Part shown: piece by piece, positions 45,380 to 56,539 of the stretch
Layout: every line of letters starts with the position of its first letter
Numbering within the stretch: the first letter of the stretch is position 1
Assembly (NCBI GenBank): GCA_009767595.1
Contig: VSDK01026008.1
Coordinates: 970,941 to 1,034,940 of the forward strand
Length of the DNA stretch: 64,000 nt
Origin: Symbiodinium kawagutii
Lineage: Eukaryota > Sar > Dinophyceae > Suessiales > Symbiodiniaceae
Direction of reading: 5' to 3'
Notes under the pieces: generated by a model
Told to the model about the DNA's origin: nothing
Database searches by the model: none
The model's input: the letters and a program-made list of their open reading frames with translations, nothing else
Made by a program: the position numbers and the translations under genes

Positions 45380-46210
45380 CCATATTTCAGCTTTGAAAAA
45401 GCAACGGGGGCCGTAAACAGCATCACTGATCATCGATTTCTCATGAATCGCCGCTCAAAATTGCTGGCATTGGTGAACTCGTCAATAATCATCGCTGATC
45501 ATCGCTAAGAATTCTTAACTGAGCAACATCAAACGTAGCTAACCATTCACCCAGATGGGACAAACCATTCACCAACTGCTAACCAAACATCAAGCATCAG
45601 TTGACCAGCAATGTAACCATCTAACCATCAACTCAACCATTATCTCAACCATGAATTTAAGCATCAATTCAACCTTCAGTTGACCTCAGCCAAGTATCCC
45701 TTTTCCATCTCCAAGGGGCATATCAAATTTGTCGGCATCGTCGGTGATACCACCGCAGCCCATGCCTTCGGGGTCCTCAGAACAGCAGCAGCAGTTCATG
45801 ATAGACGGGCTAACCAAGCAGACTGAAAAATCATGATAGGCATTTAGTACGTGATGGTAATGGTAATGGTAATTGTTGTTAACAATGGTGAACTGCTATA
45901 TGGTAGATGTAGTGTAAAAGATATCATGGTTTGCAATAGAGGTTAACAACAATTCACCATCAACCATTAGAGTACTTACCACTCCCGTGATTGACCATTC
46001 ATAAACCAGTGGTCAATAATAGTCAAGATAAAGAGCAACGGCGCCTAACAACAATGATGCATCGATAATCATCAGCAATAGTTGTTTAGGACGATTGGAC
46101 CTGACAGTGTACAATCAAATCTGATAATAACAATAAGAATACAATAAGCCGGGACCAGATATCAATAACCAGATTATCAACAATAAGCCGGGACTAGTAT
46201 CAATGACGGT
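45380..46210. other. Intron or intergenic
   Basis: AACCATC polarity to 45.7 kb, then GGTAATGGTAATGGTAATTG at 45.86 kb and a repeated ATAAGCCGGGAC(C/T)AG pair near 46145 and 46185. No exon. Confidence 0.5.
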
Positions 46211-46211
46211 T

Positions 46212-46660
46212 TATTGATAACCAGATATAACAATGCAATGTGTTCTGCTGTACAATGTGCTAACATCAGAACACCGCAGAACACCGCAGAACCACAGCCA
46301 AGACCGGTACCAGAGCCAGTTGGAGAGATTTCGGTCCCCTGTGGATCCTGCGAACACGTCATGTTCGTGGACGTCAATTGCAGAGCATGGGCAACTCATG
46401 CAAATGAGCATGGTAGAGCTTTGCTTCCCGCAGAGTTCCCCCAAACATGTTGCAAGAATGCCATGCATTGTTGGTTATATCATCTCATACTCTCGAAAAA
46501 TATGCTGCTCAGTGTTTCCCGCTTCCACTTGCAACCGCTCATCGATGCTCAGCGTCAATGATGGTAAGAGTGTCAACCTTCGGGTCATACAGAACGTTGC
46601 CAGGGTGAAAGTCCGTATGGTACCTGCGCAACGCGTACACTGGCAGTTCGATAGGGGCCC
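46212..46660 (-). pseudogene. Decayed APH/choline-kinase-like kinase copy
   Basis: Minus frame one reads YALRRYHTDFHPGNVLYDPK then VDTLTIIDAEH. HxDxHPGN is the catalytic loop and IIDAE the metal-binding (DFG-equivalent) motif of aminoglycoside-phosphotransferase-type kinases, with the usual spacing of about 17 residues. The frame stops at once. A second frame continues DERLQVEAGNTEQHIFREYE and a third MFGGTLREAKLYHAHLHELP. No splice signals separate them, so three frames in one contiguous stretch indicate indel decay of an intronless copy. The catalytic Asp and Asn are intact. Confidence 0.55.
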
Positions 46661-46666
46661 GGATGA

Positions 46667-46765
46667 GACATGGCGACCGGCAAGCACCGGATGGACATGG
46701 CGACCGGCAAGCAGTTCGACTCAAACCTCACGTCCTGGAACATGAGCGGCCTGGTGTGTGGAACC
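46667..46765 (+). CDS. BspA/DUF285-like repeat fragment
   Basis: Plus frame DMATGKQFDSNLTSWNMSGL matches the unit of BspA-type (DUF285) leucine-rich repeats, whose consensus is roughly MF..A..FN.DLS.WD(V/M)S.V. A preceding partial repeat (MATGKHRM) is formed by duplicated ATGGCGACCGGCAAGCA. The frame stays open to 46999, but the part after 46765 is less convincing. Confidence 0.4.
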
Positions 46766-47457
46766 GAGCACTACCCGTGGTGCATGGGCGTGTATGCAAA
46801 TCGACGTGTGCACGTACGTATGAACATCTCTGACAAATCGGGTCAACCAACACTCCGTGTCTTTAACTTGTTATTTACCAACCAAGAATCTGTTGGTTTC
46901 ACCATGCCTGGGGGACGCAAGATGACATCAACAATTGGACGAACATCTCACAGGAGGTTGATGATCGTGGGTGTCTATCTTGATCCACGGTACTTGTAAC
47001 CCATGGTTGTGAATATGTGCCATCATCTGCACGCATCGGCGCACGTGGTTTCGATGTTCCATGGAATCATTAATTGTCAACCGCTCTCTCAATCGCTACA
47101 AGCCTGCTCATTGTTGGAATATCCACCCTTGTCAATTGTTGCCCACTACTCAAATACGAGCCCTAATTGACATCCGTGACCAATGATCAACCTCGACTAA
47201 CCATCCTCAACCATGGTTAACCATGCCATGATCCATCTTGCTTGATCATGATCAACCATCGCTAATCACCTCTAATCATGACAAAAACCTTGTAATCATG
47301 GCGTTTCATCGGAAAATTCATCTTCAAGATAGTGCCTCTCAGGGGAAAAAAATCAAAAAAAATGGGAATCTACCTAGTAAAGACTGGCTTTCGATGGCAT
47401 ATCCGCCCCCTTTCGTGGCTGAACCAATCCCCGCAACGCCTAGATGGACCCGGTCAC

Positions 47458-47610
47458 CGGCAGCACCGCCGTGGCGCACGTGGGTTCCTCACTGCTGGGG
47501 TCGCTGTAGCGCTTGTGGAAGTTCGCCAGCAGCTCCCCAACGCCTGGGCCGTGAACACGTTCGGGCCCCGTGCTGAGGAACGACTGGGTCCCGGCGAATG
47601 CGAATGTGAA
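47458..47610 (-). CDS. Coding exon, unknown
   Basis: Frame FTFAFAGTQSFLSTGPERVH, GPGVGELLANFHKRYSDPSS then EEPTCATAVLP, donor GTGACC. About 82% G or C ending codons. No AG at the 5' edge; in the sense direction the preceding intron ends CCATTAACCATCAACTCGCT. A strong example of an island without a canonical acceptor. Confidence 0.62.
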
Positions 47611-47639
47611 TGGATCATGCCAATGGTTAAAGCAAGCGA

Positions 47640-47730
47640 GTTGATGGTTAATGGGAACTAGCTAGTTAATGATGATGAATGAACCATGGTTAATGAACCA
47701 TGGTTAATGAACCATGGTTAAGGATAATGG
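47640..47730. repeat. GAACCATGGTTAAT palindromic tandem repeat
   Basis: Three perfect copies of the 14-mer at 47681-47722, each containing the palindrome AACCATGGTT. Confidence 0.9.
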
Positions 47731-47991
47731 TTAATGAGATTGCTTAAGATAACTAGCTAGTTACTGATTAATGTTATACAGGTTTGTGCTAGTTAACAGC
47801 TAGTTAACAGCTAATGTTAACCATTACTGGTGAATGAGAATGGTGCATTAACCTTCATTTCAATGGTCAATAGAAACAGCTAGTTGTCTTGATAGTTTCT
47901 CGATGTTAATCGTTCATGTTAACTATGGACCACTAGTTTAGGTGGTCAATATGAACTATCTGATCCCTGGTTCATGCTCATGCTTAATTGA

Positions 47992-48070
47992 CTGGCTGGC
48001 GGTTTGAAACCCTATGAAAATGTTCGCCATCCGACCATCCAAACTATTGAATACTATTGATAACTAGTTC
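47992..48070. mobile_element. Family A element, diverged
   Basis: CTGGCTGGCGGTTTGAAACC and CTATGAAAATGTTCGCCA match the left part of the family. The right end is unclear. Confidence 0.45.
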
Positions 48071-48269
48071 ACTAGCTGATTTTTAGTGGCTACCATATGA
48101 GCCAATATAACCTGTCAACCGTGTTGGTGCCTATTCGTTGGTGGAATGTTCTCAACAATTGCAATGATCAAGCCCACCTAGCAAACAGATTGTAGCAATA
48201 AAATAACTCAACTTTAGACTGAATAACTACGGTTAGAATACTCAATAGTGAGCCTAACTCAAATATCAT

Positions 48270-48320
48270 ACACTTTTTTTGCCAGGGCATCTCAGAGGGT
48301 TGGCCCTGCCTTTATGAACT
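48270..48320. repeat. Family F motif copy
   Basis: TTTTTTTGCCAGGGCATCTC then AGAGGGTTGGCCCTGCC, with GGGC and GCCC arms. Confidence 0.5.
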
Positions 48321-48379
48321 TACTTACTCAAACATACTTCCCCCTCTCATCAGATGGCACCGCTGGTTGCGAATCATGC

Positions 48380-48552
48380 GCAGCCACCCGGCAGCAGTCG
48401 CTGGGCTTCCCCGCTGGCGCACACCGCTTCCAAGCGCTCCTGGTCCTGCGATTGGCTCAGGTCTAAGTCGGCCATGAACTTCCCCAACCTGCGGGCGGGC
48501 GCCACGGAGGGGATGGAGTCCCGGTGCTGGGTAGCCCGGTCGCAGCTCACCG
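48380..48552 (-). CDS. Coding exon, unknown
   Basis: Acceptor GACGGGTGCTAG, frame SCDRATQHRDSIPSVAPARR, LGKFMADLDLSQSQDQERLE then AVCASGEAQRLLPGGC, followed by a GC donor (GCATGA). About 87% G or C ending codons over 58 codons, one of the clearest exons. Helical and acidic in the second half. Confidence 0.72.
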
Positions 48553-48999
48553 CTAGCACCCGTCAATGAAAACCCCGATTTTTTCAATGAAAGGTGAGGA
48601 AAGTTGAACCAGAAATAGCTGGTGATTCACCATCACTTCCGGGGGTTGAGACATGTGGATCTACCAATGGTGAGGAAGGTAGTGATGCCTCATGATTGCT
48701 ATCTTTGCTGATGCTTCATGATTGCTGGCAATGTTGCGACCGCCTGGAAAACCAAACATCACAACTTTCACTCATGCAGGAAAACATGATTCGTAGCCGG
48801 AATCAAAAGCTTGTTGGAGCTTGATCTTCTTCAAGGACGATGGTCATATTAGTAAGACCTTTTCGTCTGCCTGGGGTCTCTTCCAGTGGAGCAGACCCTC
48901 GTGCCAATGGGATGGCTCCAGGCTGGGGTAGATCCAATTATTACAGCCCTATCTTCAGAAATGCCGTTTTCGTTGTTAGCATCAAGTACTGATCGCTCG

Positions 49000-49790
49000 G
49001 GCACAGTTACCTACAGGTAACTAGTGGGTGATCAAATGATTATCTACTTAATGATTAGTTGCTAATGACTAGTTTCTTAAAGATAAACTATTAACTTTCA
49101 GTAATTAATAGCAAATGAATAATCAAGCTGAAATTGGGTTAGGTTACTATTAGTTGCTATCTGAAAGAACTAGTGATTTTTTCTAGCAAATTCATTATGC
49201 AACTAATAGGTGATGATAATTGGCCATCAAAAGGGTCTTGGGTCACCATCCCAGCTTGTCATGGGTCTCATCCCAACAAGATGGTACCGTTCAGCAGTCA
49301 GGGCGAGCTGGGAACAGCCAGAGTACGAGGGACCCTTGATTCCACAGCTATGTCATTTTTGTGAAAAGCATCATTAAATTTAATAAGCAAAAATGTACAT
49401 AAGTGGCCTGCTTGGTTATTGAGCATTGGTCAATGTTGATCATGATAGTGGTCAATGTTGGCTACAACCCTTTGATTGCCAGCTGCATATTCACAATTTT
49501 CTTGGCATCCCGATCAGCTGTGTCCCTTTCTCAGGTTCCGCAATAGCCAATAAAGTATGAACTATGATCACTATTGCCAACCATCACCATTTGTTGTTTG
49601 CCATCACTACCCAGCCTCAACCCTGATTTACCACCGGCCAACCATCACTGTATAATCATCATGAGTCATTAATACTTGTTCAACATTAATCATCATAAAT
49701 CAATCATCATTAACCATCATCAACCATTCTCAATCATCGTGAATCACTAAGCCAACATTAATCACGGTCTTACTCACTTTTAGGCACCAT
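49000..49790. other. Intron or intergenic
   Basis: ACTAGTTGCTAATGACTAGT-like sequence at 49.0-49.2 kb, then AACCATCATCAACCATTCTC units at 49.6-49.75 kb leading to the next exon. Confidence 0.55.
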
Positions 49791-49794
49791 TCAA

Positions 49795-49918
49795 CCACCA
49801 TTCGCCAGGTCCCATCTCTGTCGGCTCCAACGACCAACCAAGAGACTGCACTCCGTCGCAGCGCCGGGAGATGAGGAGCTCCTCAGTCGCGAAGGTCCAG
49901 CAGCTGGGACGTGATCAT
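49795..49918 (-). CDS. Coding exon, unknown
   Basis: Acceptor GATCACGTCCCAG, frame CWTFATEELLISRRCDGVQS then LGWSLEPTEMGPGEW, donor GTGGTTG. About 71% G or C ending codons, better than plus. Confidence 0.5.
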
Positions 49919-49999
49919 CATTAACCAACCAACCAATGGTTGATGGTCCATATGGAGATGCTATATGGAGATGGTCCATGTGTTCCCATCAATTATAGC

Positions 50000-50290
50000 T
50001 GGTTAGTGGTTAGTAACAGGTGAGATTAACCATCAATAGTGGGTGATAATAACCAACAATAATAGGGAAACCCATGGCTGATAATATTAACCAACCAACT
50101 AATAGGGGATGGTAACTAACAATTATAGGGGATATATACCAACAATCGTAGTGGATACATGGCTATGGGTCAGTATTAACCAACCAACCAACCAATGATT
50201 CCTAGTAGCTGGTTAATGGTGAACAATAAGGGAGGTTAACCAACAATAGTAGTGGATACATGGCTATGGGGCGTGATCATCATTGCTGAT
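50000..50290. mobile_element. Cluster of family B pieces
   Basis: GGCTATGGGTCAGTATTAAC at 50161 and repeated AACCAACAATAATAGGGGAT-like units. Several overlapping or nested family B copies seem present. Confidence 0.5.
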
Positions 50291-51240
50291 TGTAGAATAC
50301 TGCATGGTTGTTCACCAGTTTTATCCTTTTTAAGTCAATTTTTACCATCACAATTTGTCAGTTCGTTGTCATTGCAAGAAATGTATATTGGCAAGGTAAA
50401 AACAATACTATTCTAGTTGTATGCAGCATTCATTACAACTGATTAATTGCATTGACACATGTAAATTGACTGCTATGCCTCGTTACATGTGTACATGAAC
50501 GACATACATACATCGCTACATTGCAAGTGTATAAATATTAGAATATATTTCAATATTTGCCAAATCTGAAATGCACACAGAAATCGACAAGTATCAGCCA
50601 TCTGTTCGCATATGCGAATACAAGTATATATCGTCTATGCCTGTAAAAATAGCTTATCAGAGATCGAGACTCATGGACCCCTGAGCTTTTACATTTACAG
50701 ACATTGTACAAGTACATGTATTTTTCATTTTGATATGCAACTACAAGTGGGTGCAATCAACTGCATCTGCGTGTTTCAAGAAATGTGTGCACGCTCGCGT
50801 GTGGCCGAATGTGCCCCCATATGTTAACTTGACAATTTCAAATATGAGAAACCCAATTATCAAAACCAAAAAGTCAGAAAATATAGGATCACAAATGGTT
50901 ACTTAACTTTTTGATCACAAACATCTGAACCCAAACGACCAAAAACCCAACCCCACCCAACCGCTAACAAGCCGCTGTGGCTCCAAATCCCCTACCTACC
51001 CTGCTTCCTAACAATTTAGCAAATGCTTTGAGCTGTGTACTCTTATCCTATCTTGGGTGAGAACTGGTTCAACAAAACTGTTGGCTGCGGCCTTTTAAAA
51101 CATGTGCACTAGTTTTCATCAATCATTGTGAACGATTGTGACTTTGCCATTTTGAATTCACGATCCTTAGCCACTCATATTACTACGAATGGGAAATCCA
51201 AATTAAATCAAATTGATGTGACCTACCATCAGTTAAAGTA
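50290..51240. other. AT-rich, unique-looking non-coding stretch
   Basis: Differs from its surroundings: few repeats, many TATACAAGTACATG-like words between 50.5 and 50.8 kb, then C-rich ACCCAACCCCACCC at 50.95 kb. No supported exon. Confidence 0.5.
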
Positions 51241-51431
51241 TAAATAGCCGGTGATTTACCATCAAATGATCAATCTGGATCTACCACTATTCACTAAGCA
51301 GCTAAGCAAGTATCATTGCGAATCCTTATCCCACAAACCATCCTCAACCACTAGTCTTCCCGAAAATCTATCACTTCACCACTCTCAACCACCTACAACT
51401 TCTACAACCACCTACTTAGCCACCTACTTGG

Positions 51432-51552
51432 CAGTGGGTCTAAACCCCGTACCCCTGGTTTCCCCACCAATAATCATGCTGTTTTCCCTTGTTTTGTTGG
51501 TGGAAATCCCCCATGAACGTTGGTTGATCAATGGCTTGACCCATAGCCATAT
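51432..51552. mobile_element. Short TIR element, family B
   Basis: GGCAGTGGGTCTAAACCCCG left, GGCTTGACCCATAGCC right. GTACCCCTGGTTTCCCC and GCTGTTTTCCCT inside match the 7.1 kb copy. Confidence 0.65.
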
Positions 51553-51649
51553 AGTTGGTATATTTATATTTATAATTGTTAGTTATCATCCCCTTATACA
51601 ACCACCTACTTAACAAGCTACTTCACCATCCTTCACCACTCCTCAGCGC

Positions 51650-51795
51650 CTTTTCAGCTGCTGCCGAGCGGCGCTAAGGCGTCGGCGGCCATGGGGCGCG
51701 CGCACGTCCACTACGCTGTGGGGGAAGGCCAGGTGGGGGTCCTCACACGCCACCGGCGAGCAGTGCCGTGGTGTGGACATGGCCTGCACGGATGG
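51650..51795 (-). CDS. Coding island, strand uncertain
   Basis: Minus frame AMSTPRHCSPVACEDPHLAF then PHSVVDVRAPHGRRRLSAAR; plus frame SGAKASAAMGRAHVHYAVGE then GQVGVLTRHRRAVPWCGHGL after a very good CGCCTTTTCAG acceptor. Third-position GC is above 80% on both. Confidence 0.42.
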
Positions 51796-51809
51796 CATGA
51801 AGATTTTTT

Positions 51810-52200
51810 TTGGCTAGTTAACTAGCTATAACTAGTGATGTTTAAGCTATTTGACTAGCTATATACTAGCTATATAACAGCTTTTTAGCTATTGTTTTAG
51901 TTATCTAACTAGCTTCAACTGGTTTTTTTAGCTATTTTTTGGGCTATTTAACTAGCCTTGACTAGTTAAACAGCTAATTAGTTCACGAAATCCACTAGCC
52001 ACATATTGATTTAAACCATAGGTGAATATAGTTAATAGTCAGCCAATGATAGTTAACTAACCAACTGCAAAATGTGTAAGCTAGTTTAGGAGTATAATCA
52101 GCTAATAGTTAATCATTAACTAACTAAACTAGTGATTAATAGTGGTTAACCATTGAGCTTATCAATGCTTTATACAAATCAACTATTGGTCAATCAATGA
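51810..52200. repeat. ACTAGCTATTTAACTAGC palindromic AT-rich repeat
   Basis: Many short inverted words (TAGTTAACTAGCTATAACTA) over about 350 bp. Confidence 0.65.
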
Positions 52201-52474
52201 TGCTTTTTTTGAGCTGATTCAATGATGGCCGAGTGTCAATGGTGCTGATCTCGGTGAATCCATTCTTCAGCCATTGTTAAGCCATTAGGCATTCTTCAAC
52301 AATGCTGGACATTTAGGTGGCTAGCGTTGTGGTTGATCGGTTGTTGATTTCAGCCAGCCAATTGGTCCAGGATCATCGAATGATGGGCCCAGTTGATCAA
52401 GCGTTGGGGCCAAACAGCACAATTTATAAGGCAATGATATATCCAATGATCACCCTTACGGCCACAATGGTTAC

Positions 52475-52635
52475 AGGGCATCCAATCCGTCGCAGGTCAT
52501 CGCCGGCCCCTCCCAGCCCCACCAGCCCCTCCTGCAGAATGCCTGGGAACTTCTGCACTAAGCGATCGCAGTTTTCGAGGCCCGTGGGCAAATTGCTGCC
52601 GGGCCGTCGCACGCCGGAGCACTTCACCATCCAAC
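52475..52635 (-). CDS. Coding exon, unknown
   Basis: Acceptor GACGTTGGCAG, frame WMVKCSGVRRPGSNLPTGLE, NCDRLVQKFPGILQEGLVGL then GGAGDDLRRIGCP, donor GTAACC. About 75% G or C ending codons. Reads as a soluble helical domain with a glycine turn. Confidence 0.65.
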
Positions 52636-52820
52636 CTGCCAACGTCAAAGGATGGGGAGTGGGTCAGGACCAACCAATGGTGATTTACAGCTGCTTACTG
52701 GTGGATTCTAGGGTTACTAGGGGATAATAACCAACAAGCATAGGCGATATACTAACTAGATATAGCGAGCTGGGCCAATATGAAGCAACAAATGGCTAGG
52801 TGAACATATCAACAGCTTGA

Positions 52821-53042
52821 CTAGTTTTCAGGGGATGCGAGCAGCTGGGGCCCTTGACTCAAGATGATATCGCGGTGGCGATCTCCATTGGAAGGATCGT
52901 ACTCCACACCGCAGCTCCAGTAGTTGTAACCCCATTTGTGGCGTATATTTGTGGAAATCCGTGAACTCCAGGAAATCAAGAAAGCATCCGAATTCTGGTT
53001 TCGGCATACATGTCCCCCTGCTGCTAAGATGCCAAGGAACAA
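52821..53042 (-). pseudogene. Coding-like frame, possible C-terminal relic
   Basis: A 73-codon minus frame ILAAGGHVCRNQNSDAFLIS, WSSRISTNIRHKWGYNYWSC then GVEYDPSNGDRHRDIILSQG ends in a TAG. Protein-like but with lower third-position GC, like the other relics. The plus strand is also open. Confidence 0.35.
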
Positions 53043-53258
53043 AAGTCAAACAGGACATGAGAAGCTTCAAGCAATATCGAAGGATCAATGTTCACAGGAT
53101 TTTGTTGCTTGTTGGCTTAGCAGGATCCCCTTGCTCAGACTTCAATTTCAAGTTGATAAGTAGGAAATCATGCAAGATCGAGTGGATAATTGCATGCTAG
53201 GGAAATGTGCACAGTGGAGAAAGGGCAAATCATCCATTTATCATAATTAAAAAACGAA

Positions 53259-53455
53259 ATGCTTGAAGAAAACGCTACATACCTTAACAATCTGCTGCTA
53301 TGTCGTGGCTGCCAACACTATGCGACAAACCGTTGTGAGCCGTGCCGATCTCTGCTGCCGTACCTTCGCGATGATCGTGCTCCAAAAGCCATGCAGCATT
53401 GTCTCAGGACGATGGGAGGGCTGCGAATTTGGTACGGGTGGGTTATTGCAACTAC
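53259..53455 (+). other. Weak coding-like frames
   Basis: Two overlapping plus frames; one has a cysteine cluster (CRGCQHYATNRCEPC), the other reads MRQTVVSRADLCCRTFAMIV. Neither has firm splice signals. Confidence 0.28.
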
Positions 53456-54212
53456 TAAGCTAATGGTAGCAACTAGTCATTTGGTATACGAATCTGGTTA
53501 TAATGGCAACTCGAAGGGTTAGGTTTACCAAGCTGAAAAAAAAAACTACCATTACTAGGCTGAACTACCATTCCAAGGTTGTTGGGTCCTGGCTCCCCGA
53601 GTTGCTAGTAGAACCCAGCTGATGGTTCAGCAAAATGATGATTGAGCATGGGTCAATTCATGGCTAATGGATATTAAAGGTGATCGGTGAACAAGCACTA
53701 GTCACTAGATAATGCCAGTCAGTACTGGCAGGATCCTGTTCATCATGCCTGGCTTTCAATGTCTAACTATCACCCTCAACCATTTACCCTGCTTATGCGC
53801 CATTGAGCTCGGCATGTACTATTAAAATGTGGCGCTGGACGGCGTACCTTGGAAGCAGACCGACGAATGTACAAGTGGCGCGCCCTCGTAGTTAGATTTC
53901 CTGTGCAATTTATCTGCATGTGAAGAAAGACTAACAAGATCCTATCACTGGTAGTCCGAAGTTCCAGGTCTAGATGTTTTTTCCGTACCATAGTACCTAG
54001 GGCCATGACACGGAGGCCACAGCAACAGTTCTATCACTGGCACCTTCGCTTCACCAACTCAGCTACCACTCATCACCATGCCCCGAGTACTCATCAACCA
54101 ATCACCATCATCACTGTTACGCCAACAACCATTTCTCTTCCACCATGAGGATCCCTGTTGTTGATTTCTAGTGACTGATGGTTGGTATAAGTATCAGATT
54201 CCAACCTTTGAC

Positions 54213-54335
54213 CATATAGGGGTCTCTCAAAATAGGGGACCTTCCAAATCATCCAGTTTATGTAACATTTTCAATGACAAACCAACCATTCTTGGGGTCC
54301 CCTGAGAAAACACCCATATAGATCGTCACCATCGT
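54213..54335. mobile_element. Short TIR element, family C
   Basis: ATATAGGGGTCTCTCAAAAT left, GGGGTCCCCTGAGAAAACAC and CCATATA right. Contains ACAAACCAACCATTCTTGGG. Confidence 0.65.
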
Positions 54336-55124
54336 CTTCCACCCTCGCCATTCATCACCCAGGAACTGACACCCACCGGCCGCATCCGCCATCCAGTGGT
54401 GCTGGCGGATGGGTCCAAGAGGCCTCGAGAAAAAAATTTACGGAGTGGCAGTGGTGGAAGGACCCCACCAAGCAGGAAGAGGCAAATGGTTACAACATGT
54501 TACAACTATGATCAGTTTGCAACATGATTGTCATACATTTTTGACGCCATGAGCTGTCTGTGCCATTTTTGTTGCAAAAACTGCTGTCACAACATCTGGC
54601 TTTAACTTCCCGTGCCAATATCGCAACAATGACCAAACCAATTATAACCGTTGCCTGCAAATGCACTCACCTCTGGTATAGGCCAATGTCCAGCAAACAC
54701 CCTGGGTCGCAAACAGGTCTGTTTATCCAAACGGTAGATTGATCCTGGAGAGCCTTGTGGTTAATGATCATCGATTTTGGCGGTTTATCAAAAAAAACAT
54801 CGTGCAACATCAACCATCATTATTTACCATTATCAACAATCATCAACCATGATTGATCATGATCACTAACTAGGCTACCATCATGATGGTAACAACCATG
54901 ATTGACCACTTCAACCATCATTCACCATCCATCCTCGCGTTTCACAATTACTTCGGAGTTGGCCCTGATGGTTTTTGTCACCCGGGCTCCGGGGCTATAG
55001 CAGGCAACGTTGTGCTGCAGCCAGTCGAAGTTCTTTTCAAGATAGGGGCACCATCATAAACCATCATAGACAAAGCACCACAAAGCATCATATGGCCTGT
55101 CAATATTGAGCAACCAATGCTGGT

Positions 55125-55207
55125 GGATAATGGCCAACAAACTATAGGGAAAACAATGGTTAATGATGGGGAACCAGGGGTACAGGGTTTTGACCCACTG
55201 CCATATT
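55125..55207. mobile_element. Family B element, partial
   Basis: AGGGAAAACAATGGTTAATG, GGGGAACCAGGGGTACAGGG and TTTTGACCCACTGCCA: the family read in the opposite orientation. The other terminus is diverged. Confidence 0.5.
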
Positions 55208-55578
55208 TCTTCAGACTTTCATGACTATGCCCTGGTTCTATCCCTGTTGGTCTCACCATTTTTCGTGCACAACTCTGTGGGCGCAGCGGGCCCACCCCGA
55301 ATTATCCACCTTGATGGACTGTTCTCCCAAGGTCGATGCTTATCATCTCATCATTTGGGAACACACCCGCCATCATCATAAGAAGGAACCGGGTGAGCGG
55401 TGAGATTCATGCCATTGCTGGCAAGTTTGCACATGAACAACTGAGTAATGGTCAACTGCCAATTTGAAGTATTGTTGGCCAGTCTAATGACCAAATTGTG
55501 AGTGATCAGTCCATTGCGTGTGCCAGCCACACTTCCGTGCCAAGCTACGCAGCAGTTGAGGCATGGCTTGCTGAATGT

Positions 55579-55800
55579 CTAAACCTTGGCGCGACGATCA
55601 GCCAAAGGAACCAGCCCCCCATGATTTAATGATGCAGTCACGGATATGGATACAAGGATGAAGCCCATCCAGCCAACACCCACGACCTGCAAAGATCGAG
55701 CTGCCTTGAGTTCTAAGCTGGGGAAGCTTCGCCATTTCACCATAGTTACATCTACCATAACTAGTAGTTGGTCCACGGTGCGTATTCCGCCGTGGTAAAA
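55579..55800 (-). other. Frame with a hydrophobic segment
   Basis: Minus frame KWRSFPSLELKAARSLQVVG then VGWMGFILVSISVTASLNHG and a stop at 55579. One possible membrane helix. Codon bias is weak and no splice sites are seen. Confidence 0.28.
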
Positions 55801-55940
55801 AATGCATTTTTCTGTGTTTTTGACATTTTTCATGTGTGCTCGTGTATCATGGCAGGGTATCATTTGTACAAATTGACATGAACACCACATCGAGCATGTT
55901 CTTTCGCCGTTCACGTGGATGCCGATATGGAAGACATTCG

Positions 55941-56400
55941 TTGGATGTTGACGTTGCTTGATGTTGTTTCATGACTTGCATGCTATGGGTCTGCTCGGGT
56001 AGGGTAGGGTGGGGGGGGGCATGTTAACGTTCGTTGAACTTGTGTCATGCATGGTTTGCTACGTGCAGGATGTTTGTTGGATGTTGACGTTGCTTGACGT
56101 TGTTTCATGACTTGCATGCTATGGGTCTGCTCGGGTAGGGTAGGGTGGGGGGGGGCATGTTAACGTTCGTTGAACTTGCGTGTTTGCTACGTGCAGGATG
56201 TTTGTTGGATTGTGACGTTGCTTGACGTTGTTTCATGACTTGCATGCTATGGGTCTGCTCGGGTAGGGTGGGGTGGGGGGGGCATGTTGACGTTCTTTGA
56301 ACTTGCGTCATGCATGGTTTGCTACGTGCAAGATGTTCGTTGGATGTTGACGTTGCTTGACATTGCTGCATGAAGTACATGGGCTGGCGCAGCTCTTTGA
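55941..56400. repeat. 128-136 bp minisatellite with G-runs
   Basis: TTGGATGTTGACGTTGCTTG starts copies at 55941, 56077, about 56205 and 56340. The first three units carry CTCGGGTAGGGTAGGGTGGG plus more G, a run of four or more GGG tracts. CATGTTAACGTTCGTTGAAC and GTTTGCTACGTGCAGGATG are also shared. Confidence 0.93.
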
Positions 56401-56539
56401 AGGTGAAGGCACCCAAAGAGTTTTTGAATCACTTGGTTCGAATCTTGTGAGAAAAAAAGTAGTTTGCCCGATGGCATGAAGTGAGTTTGGTGCATGTCCC
56501 ATCAAGAGATCAGACCCAAAAAGTGCAAATCGCAATGTA

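Larger units (their letters stand above)
53600..55550. other. Intron or intergenic
   Basis: Holds family C (54.21 kb) and B (55.13 kb) elements and AACCATC-polarity repeats at 54.8-54.95 kb. GC-richer patches at 54360-54450, 54950-55020 and 55260-55330 have no decisive frame. Confidence 0.4.

Noticed and set aside
46233..46745. 170-codon plus frame
   Set aside because: It overlies the kinase motifs on the minus strand, which are specific (HxDxHPGN and IIDAE), and has uneven composition.
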